Assembly (NCBI GenBank): GCA_019448385.1 | Contig: JAGTXO010000005.1 | Span: 62,001 to 126,000 of the forward strand | Origin: Diacronema lutheri | Lineage: Eukaryota; Haptophyta; Pavlovophyceae; Pavlovales; Pavlovaceae | Length of the DNA stretch: 64,000 nucleotides | Direction: 5' to 3' | Part shown: positions 19,075-29,905 of the stretch, in pieces | Numbering within the stretch: the first letter of the stretch is position 1 | How the letters are laid out: each line of letters starts with the position of its first letter | Made by a program: the position numbers and the translations under genes | Notes under the pieces: generated by a model | The model's input: the letters and a program-made list of their open reading frames with translations, nothing else | Databases searched by the model: none | Told to the model about the DNA's origin: nothing

Positions 19075-20386
19075 TCATCCGCCGCCGCCGCCGCCCGCCC
19101 TGTTCTCGGCGAATTTGATGTACGCGTACCAGAAGCTCGAGACGAGCCCGATCAACAGGCCCGCGAGGTTCATCGCCGTGTACGTCGTGTTCACGAAGAG
19201 GAAAAGGCCGACGGTCATCGTCACCAGCTTGGACATCTGGCCGGTGATGGACGTGGTCACGCCCGAGTTAAGCGTCGTGCAGAGGAACGTGGCATAGTTG
19301 AGCACGAAAGCCTGTGTGCGCGTCGCGAGGAAGGAGAAGAGGGGAGGGACGACGCACAATGCGCCGCTCCGCTCGGCACTGCGCCCGCGCCCCGCGCCGT
19401 CCGCCGGTGCCGCGCCACGGGCGGCCGCACCACCAGGCTGTGCGCGGGCCCGAGCGCAGGCGTGCGCGGCGCGGCGTGGCGCGCGCGCGCGCGCGGGATG
19501 GACGGGCGCGCGCGGGGCGGCCGGGGCGCGCGGGAGGTCGGCCGGTGCGAGCGCTTGCCTGCACGCAGGAGCAGAGGAGCACGAGTAGGAAAGATGGGTT
19601 GCGCAAATAGCTGTAGTGAAGGACGAGCTGCGCGTCGAAGATGAGGCAGGTGACGGCGAGGAAGGGGAGCGAGCATAGGTTCATCAGGAAGAGCAGCTGC
19701 AGGTTGGACACCTGCAGGTCGCGCTTGGTGATCTGGATCAAAAGCAGGTAGGCGGCGGTGCAGACGTTATTTATCGTTACGCACATGTAGCCCATCGGAT
19801 TGAAGTCGAGGTCGCTCACGCCGGCGACGAGCGCGCCGAGCGTCATCACGATCACCGCGATCCACACCGGCTGCGTCGCGTACTTGCGCAGCAGCACGTG
19901 CTCACCGATGAGAACGATAAGCGTCGTCAGCCGGCGGAGTGTCGAGAACATCGGGATCGACATGTACTGAAGCGTGAAGATGCCTGAGAGGACGTTGAGG
20001 CACCAGAAGATGGCAAGCGGCGCGGCCATACCCACCATGCGCAGCGACAGCGCCGGCAGCTGAATCGTGCCGTGCACGTGCATCGCGACGAAGAAGAGAA
20101 GCGAGAGGCTCACCTGCAGGAGCGAGATCGTGACCGGGAAGTCAAAGTGCCAGACGAAGAAAACGGCCTTGTTGAAGAAGGTGATCGTGATCGAAGTGCT
20201 ACCGTACAGCAACGCCGCGAGCAACCCGCTCCGCCGCGCCTTTTCCCCCGCCGCCTCGCCATCGCGCCGCCGCTCGCGCACGTCGTGCGCCGCGCCGTTG
20301 CCGCGCTCGATATCGAGCGAGTCCTGCGACGTGCGGCGCGCAAGCAGGCCCTCCTCCTCGGCGGCGACCTCGACCTGCTTTGGCAT
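19075..20386 (-). CDS. Nucleotide-sugar transporter (SLC35/TPT superfamily)
   Basis: Multipass Golgi/ER antiporter that exchanges a nucleotide sugar for the NMP. Exon 1 is 20386-19565 and exon 2 is 19311-19075, joined in phase 0 across intron 19312-19564 (GTGCAG...ACAG). The join gives LLCSC then AFVLNYATFLCTTLNSGVTT, the usual penultimate helix motif. Other landmarks are ITFFNKAVFFVWHFDFPVTI, MFSTLRRLTTLIVLIGEHVL, VSDLDFNPMGYMCVTINN and TAAYLLLIQITKRDL. About ten membrane segments can be counted. The acidic N-terminus with RTSQDSLDIERG is cytosolic. It resembles the SLC35D/KT-type branch, but the exact sugar cannot be inferred. The tail is AENRA plus Gly with no dilysine signal. Confidence 0.9.
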
Positions 20387-20998
20387 CGCGTTGCGCGACG
20401 GGGGCGACGCTGGCTCCGTCGTGTCGACCGGCCTTGCCGCAAGCGGCGCGTCCCCTCCCCGACGCGGCTCCCGCTTTCACCTTTGCGCCTGGTTTGATTT
20501 TTTTGTCGATTTCCGGTGAACGATGCGATGCAACAGGGGGCGACGGACTCGGGACTCTCGGACGGCGAGCTCGGCTGGGTGAGAGGCGCGCTCGCCGCTC
20601 GCGCAGGTTTTTTGTGGTTGAGGTCGGGTAGAAGCGCGGGAAGCACATACGCCGCCCACGTCAGATCCGTCCGTGCTGCTCGCGGGATGTGTGTCAGATT
20701 GCAGTCATCCAGGGCAGCGGGACAGGGTGTGGTAGACATTGCGGACTGCTCATCAGGTGGCCGCGCTGGCTGTTCTCGCAGGGAAGACGGAGCGTTGCAG
20801 CATTTGCGCATAGCTTTCGTCGCCGACTGCTGAGTGCTGAGTGCTGAGTGCTGACTGTCGCACCAAGCTGACTTCCACAAAAAGGCAAAAGGGGTGACAT
20901 GAAGGACGGAATGATCATGGCCCATGGGTATTGGGGGGTAGGACCGTCCAAAGCTCAGGTGCGCAACTTGTCTTCCGCCGACAAGGTGCGGGCCGACG
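20387..20998. other. 612-bp divergent intergenic region
   Basis: Lies between the sugar transporter (-) and the coiled-coil gene (+). Less GC-biased than the genes. It contains three tandem GAGTGCT heptamers (about 20830-20852). No conserved coding segment, RNA gene or clear promoter motif was recognised. Confidence 0.6.
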
Positions 20999-23900
20999 AT
21001 GTTTGGCGGCGCGCGGAAGAAGGACGCGTCGAGCCTCGCCGCGGAGAAACAGCTTCTCGAACGCGAGCTCGGCACGCTCCGCGCCCGGTACGAAATCGAC
21101 ATCGCAACGGCTCAGGACGCGCTCGAACGTTCGCTCGCAGACTGCTCGGCGCTGCGCGAGCAGCTCGGCCGGGCGCAGGGCGATGGCGCGGCGAGCGCCG
21201 GCGGCGCGCAGGCCGCGCATGAAAACGCACACGACCTAACGCCGGAGCTTGTCGCGCTGCGCGCCGAGCTCGACGCCACGCTCGCGCGCGCGGCCGCCGC
21301 AGAAGCGCGCGCGCAAGCCGCCGAGTCGGCGCGCGCCGCCGAAGCTCGCGAGGCCGAGCACGAGCGCGGCGAGCCGGACGCGCGGCCGGGCTCGAAAGGA
21401 CAGCTCGATTTACACGAGGGGCACGCAGCCGCTGCCGCCGCGGCTCACACGGCCGCAGCTGAGATCGCCGAGCTGCGCGCGCAGCTCGCCGTTCTGCGGG
21501 GGGCCGACGCGGCCGACGGCGCGCGCGCTGCGCGCGATTCGGTTGGCGAGGTGGGCTGGGCTGGCGGCACGCCGCGCACGCCGCACGCGGTCACGCCTTC
21601 CCCGATGCTTGCGCGCGCGCGCACGGCCGAGCCCGGAGAGGCGCGCGGCAAGCTCGGTGGCGCGCTCGTCGGCGGCAGCGACGGCGACGGCGATGGCGAC
21701 GACATGAGCGTGCAAAGCGCGATCCGGTCATATACGCGCAGCGCGGGCACGAGCGCCGGCGAATGGCTGGAGGTCGATCGCGAGGACGTGCACGCGCTGC
21801 GCGCGCGCCTGCTCGCGGCCGAGGCCGCCGCGCGCGTCGCGCACGCGCGCGCCGACGCGGTGGACGTGTTGGTCGATGCGGCGCGCGCGGAGACGGCAAG
21901 CGCCGTGCAGCGCGCAGAGGAGGCGCGCGTGCAGCTCGCGATTGAGCGCGCGGACCGCGCGGCCGAGCTCGCGCTGCTTGCCGACGCTCCTTCGGCAACT
22001 TCCCGCGACGGCCGTTTCACTATGGCGGACGGGGGCGATCATCCAATCAACGATCAGGGCGCGGAGCTCGAACGCCTGCGCGCGCTCGCGAGCGACGCGG
22101 CCGCCGCGCTCGAGCACGAGCGCGAGCACGCGGCCGCGAGCGAGGCGGCGGCTGCGGACAGCGCCGAGGCGATGGCGCGCGCGTGCGCGGCCATGCAGGC
22201 CGCGCTCGACGAGGCGAACGTCGACGCGGCCGGCGCGCGCAAGCGCGCGCGCGCCGCGGAGGAGTTCGCCCGCGCGGCGCGCGCCGAGCTTGCCGCGCGC
22301 GGGATCAAGCTGGCCGCGCCCTCCGCGGACGCGAGCGCAACGGCTGGCGGACGCGCACGCGACGAGTCGGACCGCGCCGTTTCGTTTGGGCGCGTGACCG
22401 ACGCAGAGCGAGCCGCGCGCGCTGCTAAGGATCGCGCCGACGCGGAGCTGTTCGCGGCCCAGTCTGTCCGCGCCGAGCTCGAGGCGCTGCGCGACCGCGC
22501 CGAGCGGCCGGCGGAGGGCGCGGCGGGCGCGCATGACGAGAGCGCGGAAGCGCGCACGCTGCGCGCTGAGCTGAGCGCGGCACGTGCGGAGCTCGACGCG
22601 CTGCGCGCGCGTGTGCGCGAAGACAGCGCGCGCGTCTCGCAAAGTCCGGGCGCGGCGGCCGCACCGGACAATGCGCGCGGCGCGGATGCGGCCGCGGCGC
22701 AGCACGCCACCGCGCAGGCCGAGGCGCATCTGGGCACGGCCGCCGAGGCCGTCATCGACGCAGAGGCGGCGCGCAGCACGGCCTTCGAGCAGGCCAGCGA
22801 GGCGCGCGCTCACGCGGAGTGTGAGCGAGCGCGCGCGGCGGCGGACGCGCTGGCTCGCGAAGCGGAGCTGCAGGCCGCGCTCGACGCCCTGCGCGCAGAG
22901 GGCGAGGCGCGGCTGGCCGATGCGAAGACGGCGGAGGCTGCCGCGCTCGACGCGGCGCTGGCGCGCGAAGCGGAGCTGCAGGCCGCGCTCGACGCCCTGC
23001 GCGCAGAGGGCGAGGCGCGGCTGGCCGATGCGAAGACGGCAGAGGCTGCCGCGCTCGACGCGGCGCTGGCGCGCGAAGCGGAGCTGCAGGCCACGCTCGA
23101 CGCCCTGCGCGCAGAGGGCGAGGCGCGGCTGGCCGATGCGAAGACGGCGGAGGCTGCCGCGCTCGACGCGGCGCTGGCGCGCGAAGCGGAGCTGCAGGCT
23201 GCGCTCGACGCCCTGCGCGCAGAGGGCGAGGCGCGGCTGGCCGATGCGAAGACGGCGGAGGCTGCCACGCTCGACGCGGCGCTGGCGCGCGAAGCGGAGC
23301 TGCAGGCCGCGCTCGACGCCCTGCGCGCGGAGGGCGAGGCGCGGCTGGCCGATGCGAAGACGGCGGAGGCTGCCGCGCTCGACGCGGCGCTGGCGCGCGA
23401 AGCGGAGCTGCAGGCCGCGCTTGACGCCCTGCGCGCAGAGGGCGAGGCGCGGCTGGCCGATGCGAAGACGGCGGAGGCTGCCGCGCTCGACGCGGCGCTG
23501 GCGCGCGAAGCGGAGCTGCAGGCCGCGCTCGACGCCCTGCGCGCAGAGGGCGAGGCGCGGCTGGCCGATGCGAAGACGGCGGAGGCTGCCGCGCTCGACG
23601 CAGCGCTGGCGCGCGAAGCGGAGCTGCAGGCCGCGCTTGACGCCCTGCGCGCGGAGGGCGAGGCGCGACTGGCCGATGCGAAGACGGCAGAGGCCGCCGC
23701 GCTCGACGCGGCGCTGGCGCGCGAAGCGGAGCTGCAGGCCGCGCTCGACGCCCTGCGCGCAGACGGCGAGGCGCGGCTGGCCGATGCGAAGACGGCGGAG
23801 GCTGCCACGCTCGACGCGGCGCTGGCGCGCGAGGCGCATCTGCAGGCCGCGCTCGACGCCCTGCGCGCAGGGGGCGAGGCGCGGCTGGCCGATGCGAAGA

Positions 23901-26900
23901 CGGCAGAGGCCGCCGCGCTCGACGCGGCGCTGGCGCGCGAAGCGGAGCTGCAGGCTGCGCTCGACGCCCTGCGCGCAGAGGGCGTGCAGGGCGAGGCGCG
24001 GCTGGCCGATGCGAAGACGGCGGAGGCTGCCGCGCTCGACGCGGCGCTGGCGCGCGAAGCGGAGCTGCAGGCCGCGCTCGACGCCCTGCGCGCAGAGGGC
24101 GAGGCGCGGCTGGCCGATGCGAAGACGGCGGAGGCTGCCGCGCTCGACGCGGCGCTGGCGCGCGAAGCGGAGCTGCAGGCCGCGCTCGACGCCCTGCGCG
24201 CAGAGGGCGAGGCGCTGCTGGCCGATGCGAAGACGGCGGAGGCTGCCGCGCTCGACGTTGCGCTGGCGCGCGAAGCGGAGCTGCAGGCCGCGCTCGACGC
24301 CCTGCGCGCAGAGGGCGAGGCGCGGCTGGCCGATGCGAAGACGGCGGAGGCTGCCGCGCTCGATGCGGCGCTGGCGCGCGAAGCGGAGCTGCAGGCTGCG
24401 CTCGACGCCCTGCGCGCAGAGGGCGTGCAGGGCGAGGCGCGGCTGGCCGATGCGAAGACGGCGGAGGCTGCCGCGCTCGACGCGGCGCTGGCGCGCGAAG
24501 CGGAGCTGCAGGCCGCGCTTGACGCCCTGCGCGCGGAGGGCGAGGCGCGGCTGGCCGATGCGAAGACGGCGGAGGCTGCCGCGCTCGACGCGGCGCTGGC
24601 GCGCGAAGCGGAGCTGCAGGCCGCGCTCGACGCCCTGCGCGCAGAGGGCGAGGCGCGGCTGGCCGATGCGAAGACGGCGGAGGCTGCCGCGCTCGACGCG
24701 GCGCTGGCGCGCGAAGCGGAGCTGCAGGCCGCGCTTGACGCCCTGCGCGCAGAGGGCGAGGCGCGGCTGGCCGATGCGAGGACGGCGGAGGCTGCCGCGC
24801 TCGACGCGGCGCTGGCGCGCGAAGCGGAGCTGCAGGCTGCGGTCGACGCCCTGCGCGCAGAGGGCGAGGCGCGGCTGGCCGATGCGAAGACGGCGGAGGC
24901 TGCCGCGCTCGACGCGGCGCTGGCGCGCGAAGCGGAGCTGCAGGCCGCGCTTGACGCCCTGCGCGCAGAGGGCGAGGCGCGGCTGGCCGATGCGAAGACG
25001 GCGGAGGGCGCCGCGCTCGACGCGGCGCTGGCTCGCGAAGCGGAGCTGCAGGCCACGCTCGACGCCCTGCGCGCGGAGGGCGAGGCGCGGCTGGCCGATG
25101 CGAAGACGGCGGAGGCTGCCACGCTCGACGCGGCGCTGGCGCGCGAAGCGGAGCTGCAGGCCGCGCTCGACGCCCTGCGCGCAGAGGGCGTGCAGGGCGA
25201 GGCGCGGCTGGCCGATGCGAAGACGGCGGAGGCTGCCGCGCTCGACGCGGCGCTGGCGCGCGAAGCGGAGCTGCAGGCTGCGCTCGACGCCCTGCGCGCA
25301 GAGGGCGAGGCGCGGCTGGCCGATGCGAAGACGGCGGAGGCTGCCACGCTCGACGCGGCGCTGGCGCGCGAAGCGGAGCTGCAGGCCGCGCTCGACGCCC
25401 TGCGCGCAGAGGGCGTGCAGGGCGAGGCGCGGCTGGCCGATGCGAAGACGGCGGAGGCTGCCGCGCTCGACGCGGCGCTGGCGCGCGAAGCGGAGCTGCA
25501 GGCTGCGCTCGACGCTCTGCGCGCAGAGGGCGAGGCGCGGCTGGCCGATGCGAAGACGGCGGAGGCTGCCACGCTCGACGCGGCGCTGGCGCGCGAAGCG
25601 GAGCTGCAGGCCACGCTCGACGCCCTGCGCGCGGAGGGCGAGGCGCGGCTGGCCGATGCGAAGACGGCGGAGGCTGCCGCGCTCGACGCGGCGCTGGCGC
25701 GCGAAGCGGAGCTGCAGGCCGCGCTCGACGCCCTGCGCGCAGAGGGCGAGGCGCGGCTGGCCGATGCGAAGACGGCGGAGGCTGCCACGCTCGACGCGGC
25801 GCTGGCTCGCGAAGCGGAGCTGCAGGCTGCGCTCGACGCCCTGCGCGCAGAGGGCGTGCAGGGCGAGGCGCGGCTGGCCGATGCGAAGACGGCAGAGGCC
25901 GCCGCGCTCGACGCGGCGCTGGCGCGCGAAGCGGAGCTGCAGGCTGCGCTCGACGCCCTGCGCGCAGAGGGCGAGGCGCGGCTGGCCGATGCGAGGACGG
26001 CGGAGGCTGCCGCGCTCGACGCGGCGCTGGCGCGCGAGGCGGAGCTGCAGGCTGCGCTCGACGCCCTACGCGCAGAGGGCGAGGCGCGGCTGGCCGATGC
26101 GAAGACGGCGGAGGCTGCCACGCTCGACGCGGCGCTGGCGCGCGAAGCGGAGCTGCAGGCTGCGCTCGACGCCCTGCGCGCAGAGGGCGTGCAGGGCGAG
26201 GCGCGGCTGGCCGATGCGAAGACGGCGGAGGCTGCCACGCTCGACGCGGCGCTGGCGCGCGAAGCGGAGCTGCAGGCTGCGCTCGACGCCCTGCGCGCAG
26301 AGGGCGAGGCGCGGCTGGCCGATGCGAAGACGGCGGAGGCTGCCGCGCTCGACGCGGCGCTGGCGCGCGAAGCGGAGCTGCAGGCTGCGCTCGACGCCCT
26401 GCGCGCAGAGGGCGAGGCGCGGCTGGCCGATGCGAAGACGGCGGAGGCTGCCACGCTCGACGCGGCGCTGGCGCGCGAAGCGGAGCTGCAGGCTGCGCTC
26501 GACGCCCTGCGCGCGGAGGGCGAGGCGCGGCTGGCCAATGCGAAGACGGCAGATGCCGCCGCGCTCGAGGCATTGCTGGTCGCCATGGCGGAAGCGCAGC
26601 ATGGTGCGTACGCGTCCGGGCTTTGCGACGTTCTCATCGGCGTTGCTGATGAGGGTCGCGTCACGACGCATGTCCGGCAATCGTTGCACGACAAGGCTGT
26701 TACCGCGCGCGGCGAGGCGGAGCTGTGCGACACGCGCGCAGCGGCGGCCGCAGCGATTGGTGAGCGGCGCGTAGCGACGGCGCGACGCGATGCGGTGGCA
26801 GTGGACGCAGCGACCGCGCGCACGCAGGCCGTGGTTGCCGTCGGCGGCTCTAGCCCGGCAGAGGTGGCGCTCGCCGAGGCCAAGGCCGACGCGGACTCGC

Positions 26901-29900
26901 TGCGCGCGCAGGTGGCAATGCTGCTGGCCAGCGTGAAAGCTGCCGAGTTGGCGCGCGCGCAGGCGCTGGCGGCGCTTGAGGCGCTGCGGTCGGATCGCGT
27001 GGCGCGCGACGCGGCGCTTGAGAGCGTGCGTGCGGAGAGCACGGCGCGCGACGAGGTTGTGCACGTCGTTGAGCGCGCAGCGCAAGACACGACCGATCAG
27101 CTCAACGCGCCGCGAGCTAACGGCGTCGCCACGCAGCTGCTCCGCGATGCGAGGGCGGAGATCGACGTCGCGCACGCTGCCGCGCAGAGCGACGAGCGCA
27201 CGTTAGGCGGTGCGAGCACACCGCGCTCGCACGGCGCGGCAGGCCGCTCGCCCAATGCGGAGGCGTTGCATTTCGCCGTGGACGCGACAATCGCCGCGGC
27301 GGACGCTTCGGCGGTCGAAACGGCGGAGCGCGCGCAGGCGACCGCGCGGCTGCTCGAGCGCGAGTCCGAGCGCGCGGCGGCGGCCGAAGCGGCCCTGAAC
27401 GCGGCGCGCAGCGAGGCGCGCGCGCTGGCCGAGCGCCTGGCAGTTGTGCAGGCCGGTGCGGCGCACGTGCTCGCCGAGCCACGCGGCGCGCTCAACGCAC
27501 CGCCCACTCGCGCCGGCGATGCGAGTGTTGTGCCGACGATCGTTCTCTGGAGCGAGCCTGCCTCCGCATCGGGCGCGGCATCCGAGCACAGACGGGACGC
27601 GGACACCGCCGCCCAACTTGACGAGCTGCGCGCCGCCATCGCGCGCGCGCATGCGGCGGAGGACGCGCTGCGCACACTGCGCGCGAGCGCCGCGGCGGCC
27701 GAGGCCGGGGCGTCGTCGCGCGTGGCCGCCGCGGCCGAGCGGGCGCGCATTGCCGAGCGCGCGCTCGACGGCGCGCGAGCGGACGCGCTGTGCGCGCGCG
27801 CCGACGCGATCACCGCCACGGCCGCGAGCGAGCGCGCAACAGCCGAGCGCGACGTCGCCGACGCTCGCGCGCGCGAGGTGATGGCGAGACTCGCGCCCGC
27901 GCTCGCCACGGCGACCGAGGCTTTGGCCGCGTGCGCGCGCGCGCGCGCCGAGTGCGACGGGCTTCGGCGGCAGCTGGCGATCGAGCGCGCGGCGGGAAAG
28001 GCGGCACCGACGCCATCGTTCGCGAGCGCGGGCGAGTGCGCGGGCAGCGCAATGGCCGGCTGCGATGCGCCGCGCGCGGCGGTGGACGCGCGCGGGCGCG
28101 ACGTCCCGGCTGGTCCGGGCGTGGCAGCCGGCAGTGACATCGCAGCGTGCGCTCGCGCAACGGACGCGCCGAACGCCACGTGCGAAGGCGAGCGCACGTG
28201 CAAGCCTCACGTCGAGGCAGAGCGGCGCGCGGCGCCGCACGAGGAGGCGCTCGAGGCGTCGGGCGAGCGCACGCGGCTGCGCGCGCGCGCCGAGACGGTG
28301 CTTACGCCACCCAGCGCGGCGCCTCTCGGCGATGCGCGTCGATCCAGCGCGCCGCTGCCCTCGGCGCGCACACTCGCGCTCGCGCGCGCCGCCGCCGCGC
28401 ACGCCGCAGCGTCGACGTATGCGGGCGCGCGCCTGAGTGACCCGCGCTCCGCCGCTGAGGTGACTGACGCGCGCAGCAGCCGCAGAGCGTCGCCGTCCGG
28501 CCGCGAGCAGGGCGGGCAACGCGTCGCAGCCGCGGACGCACCGCCACTCTCGGCCACGCTGCAGGCCGCCTTGCCGCCGAGTCCGCTGCCCTTGGCGGCG
28601 GGCGGCGGGGCATCGCCGGCCGGCGCGTGCGGTGCGCCCTCCTCACCGGACGTTGCGGCGCGCTCGCCCGAGGCGCGCGTCGGCGGCTTGCGCGCGCAGC
28701 TGAGCGATGCGCAGCGCGCGGCCGACGCGGCGCGCGCCGAGGCGGCTCGGCTACGCGCAAAGCTCGCCGCGCACACGCAGGGCGGCAGCATCGCGCGGCA
28801 TCCGCACGGCGCGGAGGAGTACCGGCGCCTCGCGCTGCAGCTCGCGAGCGCAAGTGCGCAGGCGCAGGCGGCGCGGCACGAGCGCGACCGCGCGCTCGCG
28901 AGCCTTGCGGCGGCAGAGGGCCTCGTCGGCAGCGCGCGCGCTGAGCGCGACGCGCTCGCCGCCGCCGCGATCAACGCGCAGCGCGCGCGCGAGCTGAGCG
29001 CGCAGCTCGCGTGCGTCGGCAGCCATCGCTCCTCGCGCTCGTCGTCGCCGCCGGCGCGCCCGCCGCACGCGCCGCTCACGCCCCGCGCGTCGCCGACGCC
29101 CGAGCGCGGCACCGCTGGCGTCGCGCGCCAGCCGCGCGCCGTCGCGAGTCCGGCGCAGTCGGCCGCCGAGCAGTCCGGTGGCTGGGATGCCTCCGCCGGA
29201 GGCCTCGGCCGGCCGCTCGCCCTCGCGTCGAGCAGGCGCACGTTTCTCGCGCCGCCGCCCGCCGCCGAGCGGAGCAGCGGCGGCTCGTCGGCGACATGTG
29301 AGCGCGCCGCAGCGCCGCAGTGCGGCGCGCATTCGGCACAGGGCGTCGCGCGGCCCGGCGCGCACGCAAGCGCGCCATGGGTTTCAAAGGGCCTGTCGCA
29401 GAACGAGCCCCGCGAGGCTGGCGCGGCAGACGCGGGTGTCTCTGCCGCGCCGATTACCGCGACCGCGACGGCGTGCGCGGCTGGCCAGGCGGGCGAGCAG
29501 GGCGCTGCGCCCAAGGTCAGGGGCGAGGCGCTTGCAAAGGCGTGCGGCTGCGCAGCGCTCACCAGCGAGAACGAAGCGCTCGCGCACGCGCTCATGTCCG
29601 TGCGAGCATGGCGGCTCGTCGCGCGCTTCGATTCGCCCACGCGCCGCCGTCTGGAGGGCCTCGCGCTCGAGCGTGGCGGGGCCTCTCCGCGCGGCGCGTT
29701 GGAAGGCGCCAGCGCGCACACGCCCGGGACGGCCTCGCGCCGGCCTGCGTCGGCGGAGGGCGCGACGCACCTGCATGCCTTTGATTACGTGGGCGGCGGC
29801 TTGGCGAGTCCGGCGTCCGCCCTTGGCCGCGACGCGACAACGGCGTCCCCGCGTGTGCTCCTGCCGCGCCCGCACGTGCACGCTGCCATGCGCTCGGTGG

Positions 29901-29905
29901 CGTGA
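20999..29905 (+). CDS. Giant Ala/Glu/Leu-rich coiled-coil protein with 34 x 36-residue repeats
   Basis: Single 8.9-kb exon, 2968 residues, start at MFGGARKKDASSLAAEKQLL. No catalytic domain is recognisable. Residues 1-600 are heptad-like helix (EKQLLERELGTLRARYE). Residues about 618-1858 are the 36-residue array. Residues about 1860-2450 are irregular Ala/Arg/Glu helix. The rest alternates Ser/Pro-rich linkers with further coiled coil (GGLRAQLSDAQRAADAARAE, then EEYRRLALQLASASAQAQAA). It looks like a long fibrous scaffold of the golgin/rootletin/plectin-like kind, but that is analogy only. It sits tail-to-tail with the axonemal dynein gene (147 bp). No signal peptide or membrane segment. Frame choice is secure: the repeat is coherent only here, while the five other frames give Arg/Pro- or Ser/Ala-monotone shadows. 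Confidence 0.85.
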   Translation: MFGGARKKDASSLAAEKQLLERELGTLRARYEIDIATAQDALERSLADCSALREQLGRAQGDGAASAGGAQAAHENAHDLTPELVALRAELDATLARAAAAEARAQAAESARAAEAREAEHERGEPDARPGSKGQLDLHEGHAAAAAAAHTAAAEIAELRAQLAVLRGADAADGARAARDSVGEVGWAGGTPRTPHAVTPSPMLARARTAEPGEARGKLGGALVGGSDGDGDGDDMSVQSAIRSYTRSAGTSAGEWLEVDREDVHALRARLLAAEAAARVAHARADAVDVLVDAARAETASAVQRAEEARVQLAIERADRAAELALLADAPSATSRDGRFTMADGGDHPINDQGAELERLRALASDAAAALEHEREHAAASEAAAADSAEAMARACAAMQAALDEANVDAAGARKRARAAEEFARAARAELAARGIKLAAPSADASATAGGRARDESDRAVSFGRVTDAERAARAAKDRADAELFAAQSVRAELEALRDRAERPAEGAAGAHDESAEARTLRAELSAARAELDALRARVREDSARVSQSPGAAAAPDNARGADAAAAQHATAQAEAHLGTAAEAVIDAEAARSTAFEQASEARAHAECERARAAADALAREAELQAALDALRAEGEARLADAKTAEAAALDAALAREAELQAALDALRAEGEARLADAKTAEAAALDAALAREAELQATLDALRAEGEARLADAKTAEAAALDAALAREAELQAALDALRAEGEARLADAKTAEAATLDAALAREAELQAALDALRAEGEARLADAKTAEAAALDAALAREAELQAALDALRAEGEARLADAKTAEAAALDAALAREAELQAALDALRAEGEARLADAKTAEAAALDAALAREAELQAALDALRAEGEARLADAKTAEAAALDAALAREAELQAALDALRADGEARLADAKTAEAATLDAALAREAHLQAALDALRAGGEARLADAKTAEAAALDAALAREAELQAALDALRAEGVQGEARLADAKTAEAAALDAALAREAELQAALDALRAEGEARLADAKTAEAAALDAALAREAELQAALDALRAEGEALLADAKTAEAAALDVALAREAELQAALDALRAEGEARLADAKTAEAAALDAALAREAELQAALDALRAEGVQGEARLADAKTAEAAALDAALAREAELQAALDALRAEGEARLADAKTAEAAALDAALAREAELQAALDALRAEGEARLADAKTAEAAALDAALAREAELQAALDALRAEGEARLADARTAEAAALDAALAREAELQAAVDALRAEGEARLADAKTAEAAALDAALAREAELQAALDALRAEGEARLADAKTAEGAALDAALAREAELQATLDALRAEGEARLADAKTAEAATLDAALAREAELQAALDALRAEGVQGEARLADAKTAEAAALDAALAREAELQAALDALRAEGEARLADAKTAEAATLDAALAREAELQAALDALRAEGVQGEARLADAKTAEAAALDAALAREAELQAALDALRAEGEARLADAKTAEAATLDAALAREAELQATLDALRAEGEARLADAKTAEAAALDAALAREAELQAALDALRAEGEARLADAKTAEAATLDAALAREAELQAALDALRAEGVQGEARLADAKTAEAAALDAALAREAELQAALDALRAEGEARLADARTAEAAALDAALAREAELQAALDALRAEGEARLADAKTAEAATLDAALAREAELQAALDALRAEGVQGEARLADAKTAEAATLDAALAREAELQAALDALRAEGEARLADAKTAEAAALDAALAREAELQAALDALRAEGEARLADAKTAEAATLDAALAREAELQAALDALRAEGEARLANAKTADAAALEALLVAMAEAQHGAYASGLCDVLIGVADEGRVTTHVRQSLHDKAVTARGEAELCDTRAAAAAAIGERRVATARRDAVAVDAATARTQAVVAVGGSSPAEVALAEAKADADSLRAQVAMLLASVKAAELARAQALAALEALRSDRVARDAALESVRAESTARDEVVHVVERAAQDTTDQLNAPRANGVATQLLRDARAEIDVAHAAAQSDERTLGGASTPRSHGAAGRSPNAEALHFAVDATIAAADASAVETAERAQATARLLERESERAAAAEAALNAARSEARALAERLAVVQAGAAHVLAEPRGALNAPPTRAGDASVVPTIVLWSEPASASGAASEHRRDADTAAQLDELRAAIARAHAAEDALRTLRASAAAAEAGASSRVAAAAERARIAERALDGARADALCARADAITATAASERATAERDVADARAREVMARLAPALATATEALAACARARAECDGLRRQLAIERAAGKAAPTPSFASAGECAGSAMAGCDAPRAAVDARGRDVPAGPGVAAGSDIAACARATDAPNATCEGERTCKPHVEAERRAAPHEEALEASGERTRLRARAETVLTPPSAAPLGDARRSSAPLPSARTLALARAAAAHAAASTYAGARLSDPRSAAEVTDARSSRRASPSGREQGGQRVAAADAPPLSATLQAALPPSPLPLAAGGGASPAGACGAPSSPDVAARSPEARVGGLRAQLSDAQRAADAARAEAARLRAKLAAHTQGGSIARHPHGAEEYRRLALQLASASAQAQAARHERDRALASLAAAEGLVGSARAERDALAAAAINAQRARELSAQLACVGSHRSSRSSSPPARPPHAPLTPRASPTPERGTAGVARQPRAVASPAQSAAEQSGGWDASAGGLGRPLALASSRRTFLAPPPAAERSSGGSSATCERAAAPQCGAHSAQGVARPGAHASAPWVSKGLSQNEPREAGAADAGVSAAPITATATACAAGQAGEQGAAPKVRGEALAKACGCAALTSENEALAHALMSVRAWRLVARFDSPTRRRLEGLALERGGASPRGALEGASAHTPGTASRRPASAEGATHLHAFDYVGGGLASPASALGRDATTASPRVLLPRPHVHAAMRSVA
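22853..26574 (+). repeat. 108-bp coding tandem repeat, 34 units
   Basis: Each unit encodes AREAELQAALDALRAEGE followed by ARLADAKTAEAAALDAAL. Six units carry a 9-bp (GVQ) insertion, near 23978, 24422, 25187, 25411, 25853 and 26186. Copies differ by scattered, mostly silent or conservative changes (AAA/AAT, K/R, D/E), which points to recent expansion and homogenisation. 36 is one residue more than five heptads. Confidence 0.95.

Noticed and set aside
19595-19644. MGCANS-like start on the plus strand inside the sugar-transporter intron
   Set aside because: Chance similarity to the S51 peptidase start. No continuation of any family, and it lies antisense to an intron.
22584-27090. Very long frames in the other five frames of the coiled-coil repeat (1396, 1426 and 1273 codons)
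   Set aside because: Monotonous Arg/Pro or Ser/Ala strings produced by a 108-bp repeat without stops. Only the +2968-residue frame has coiled-coil sense and sequence-like flanks.
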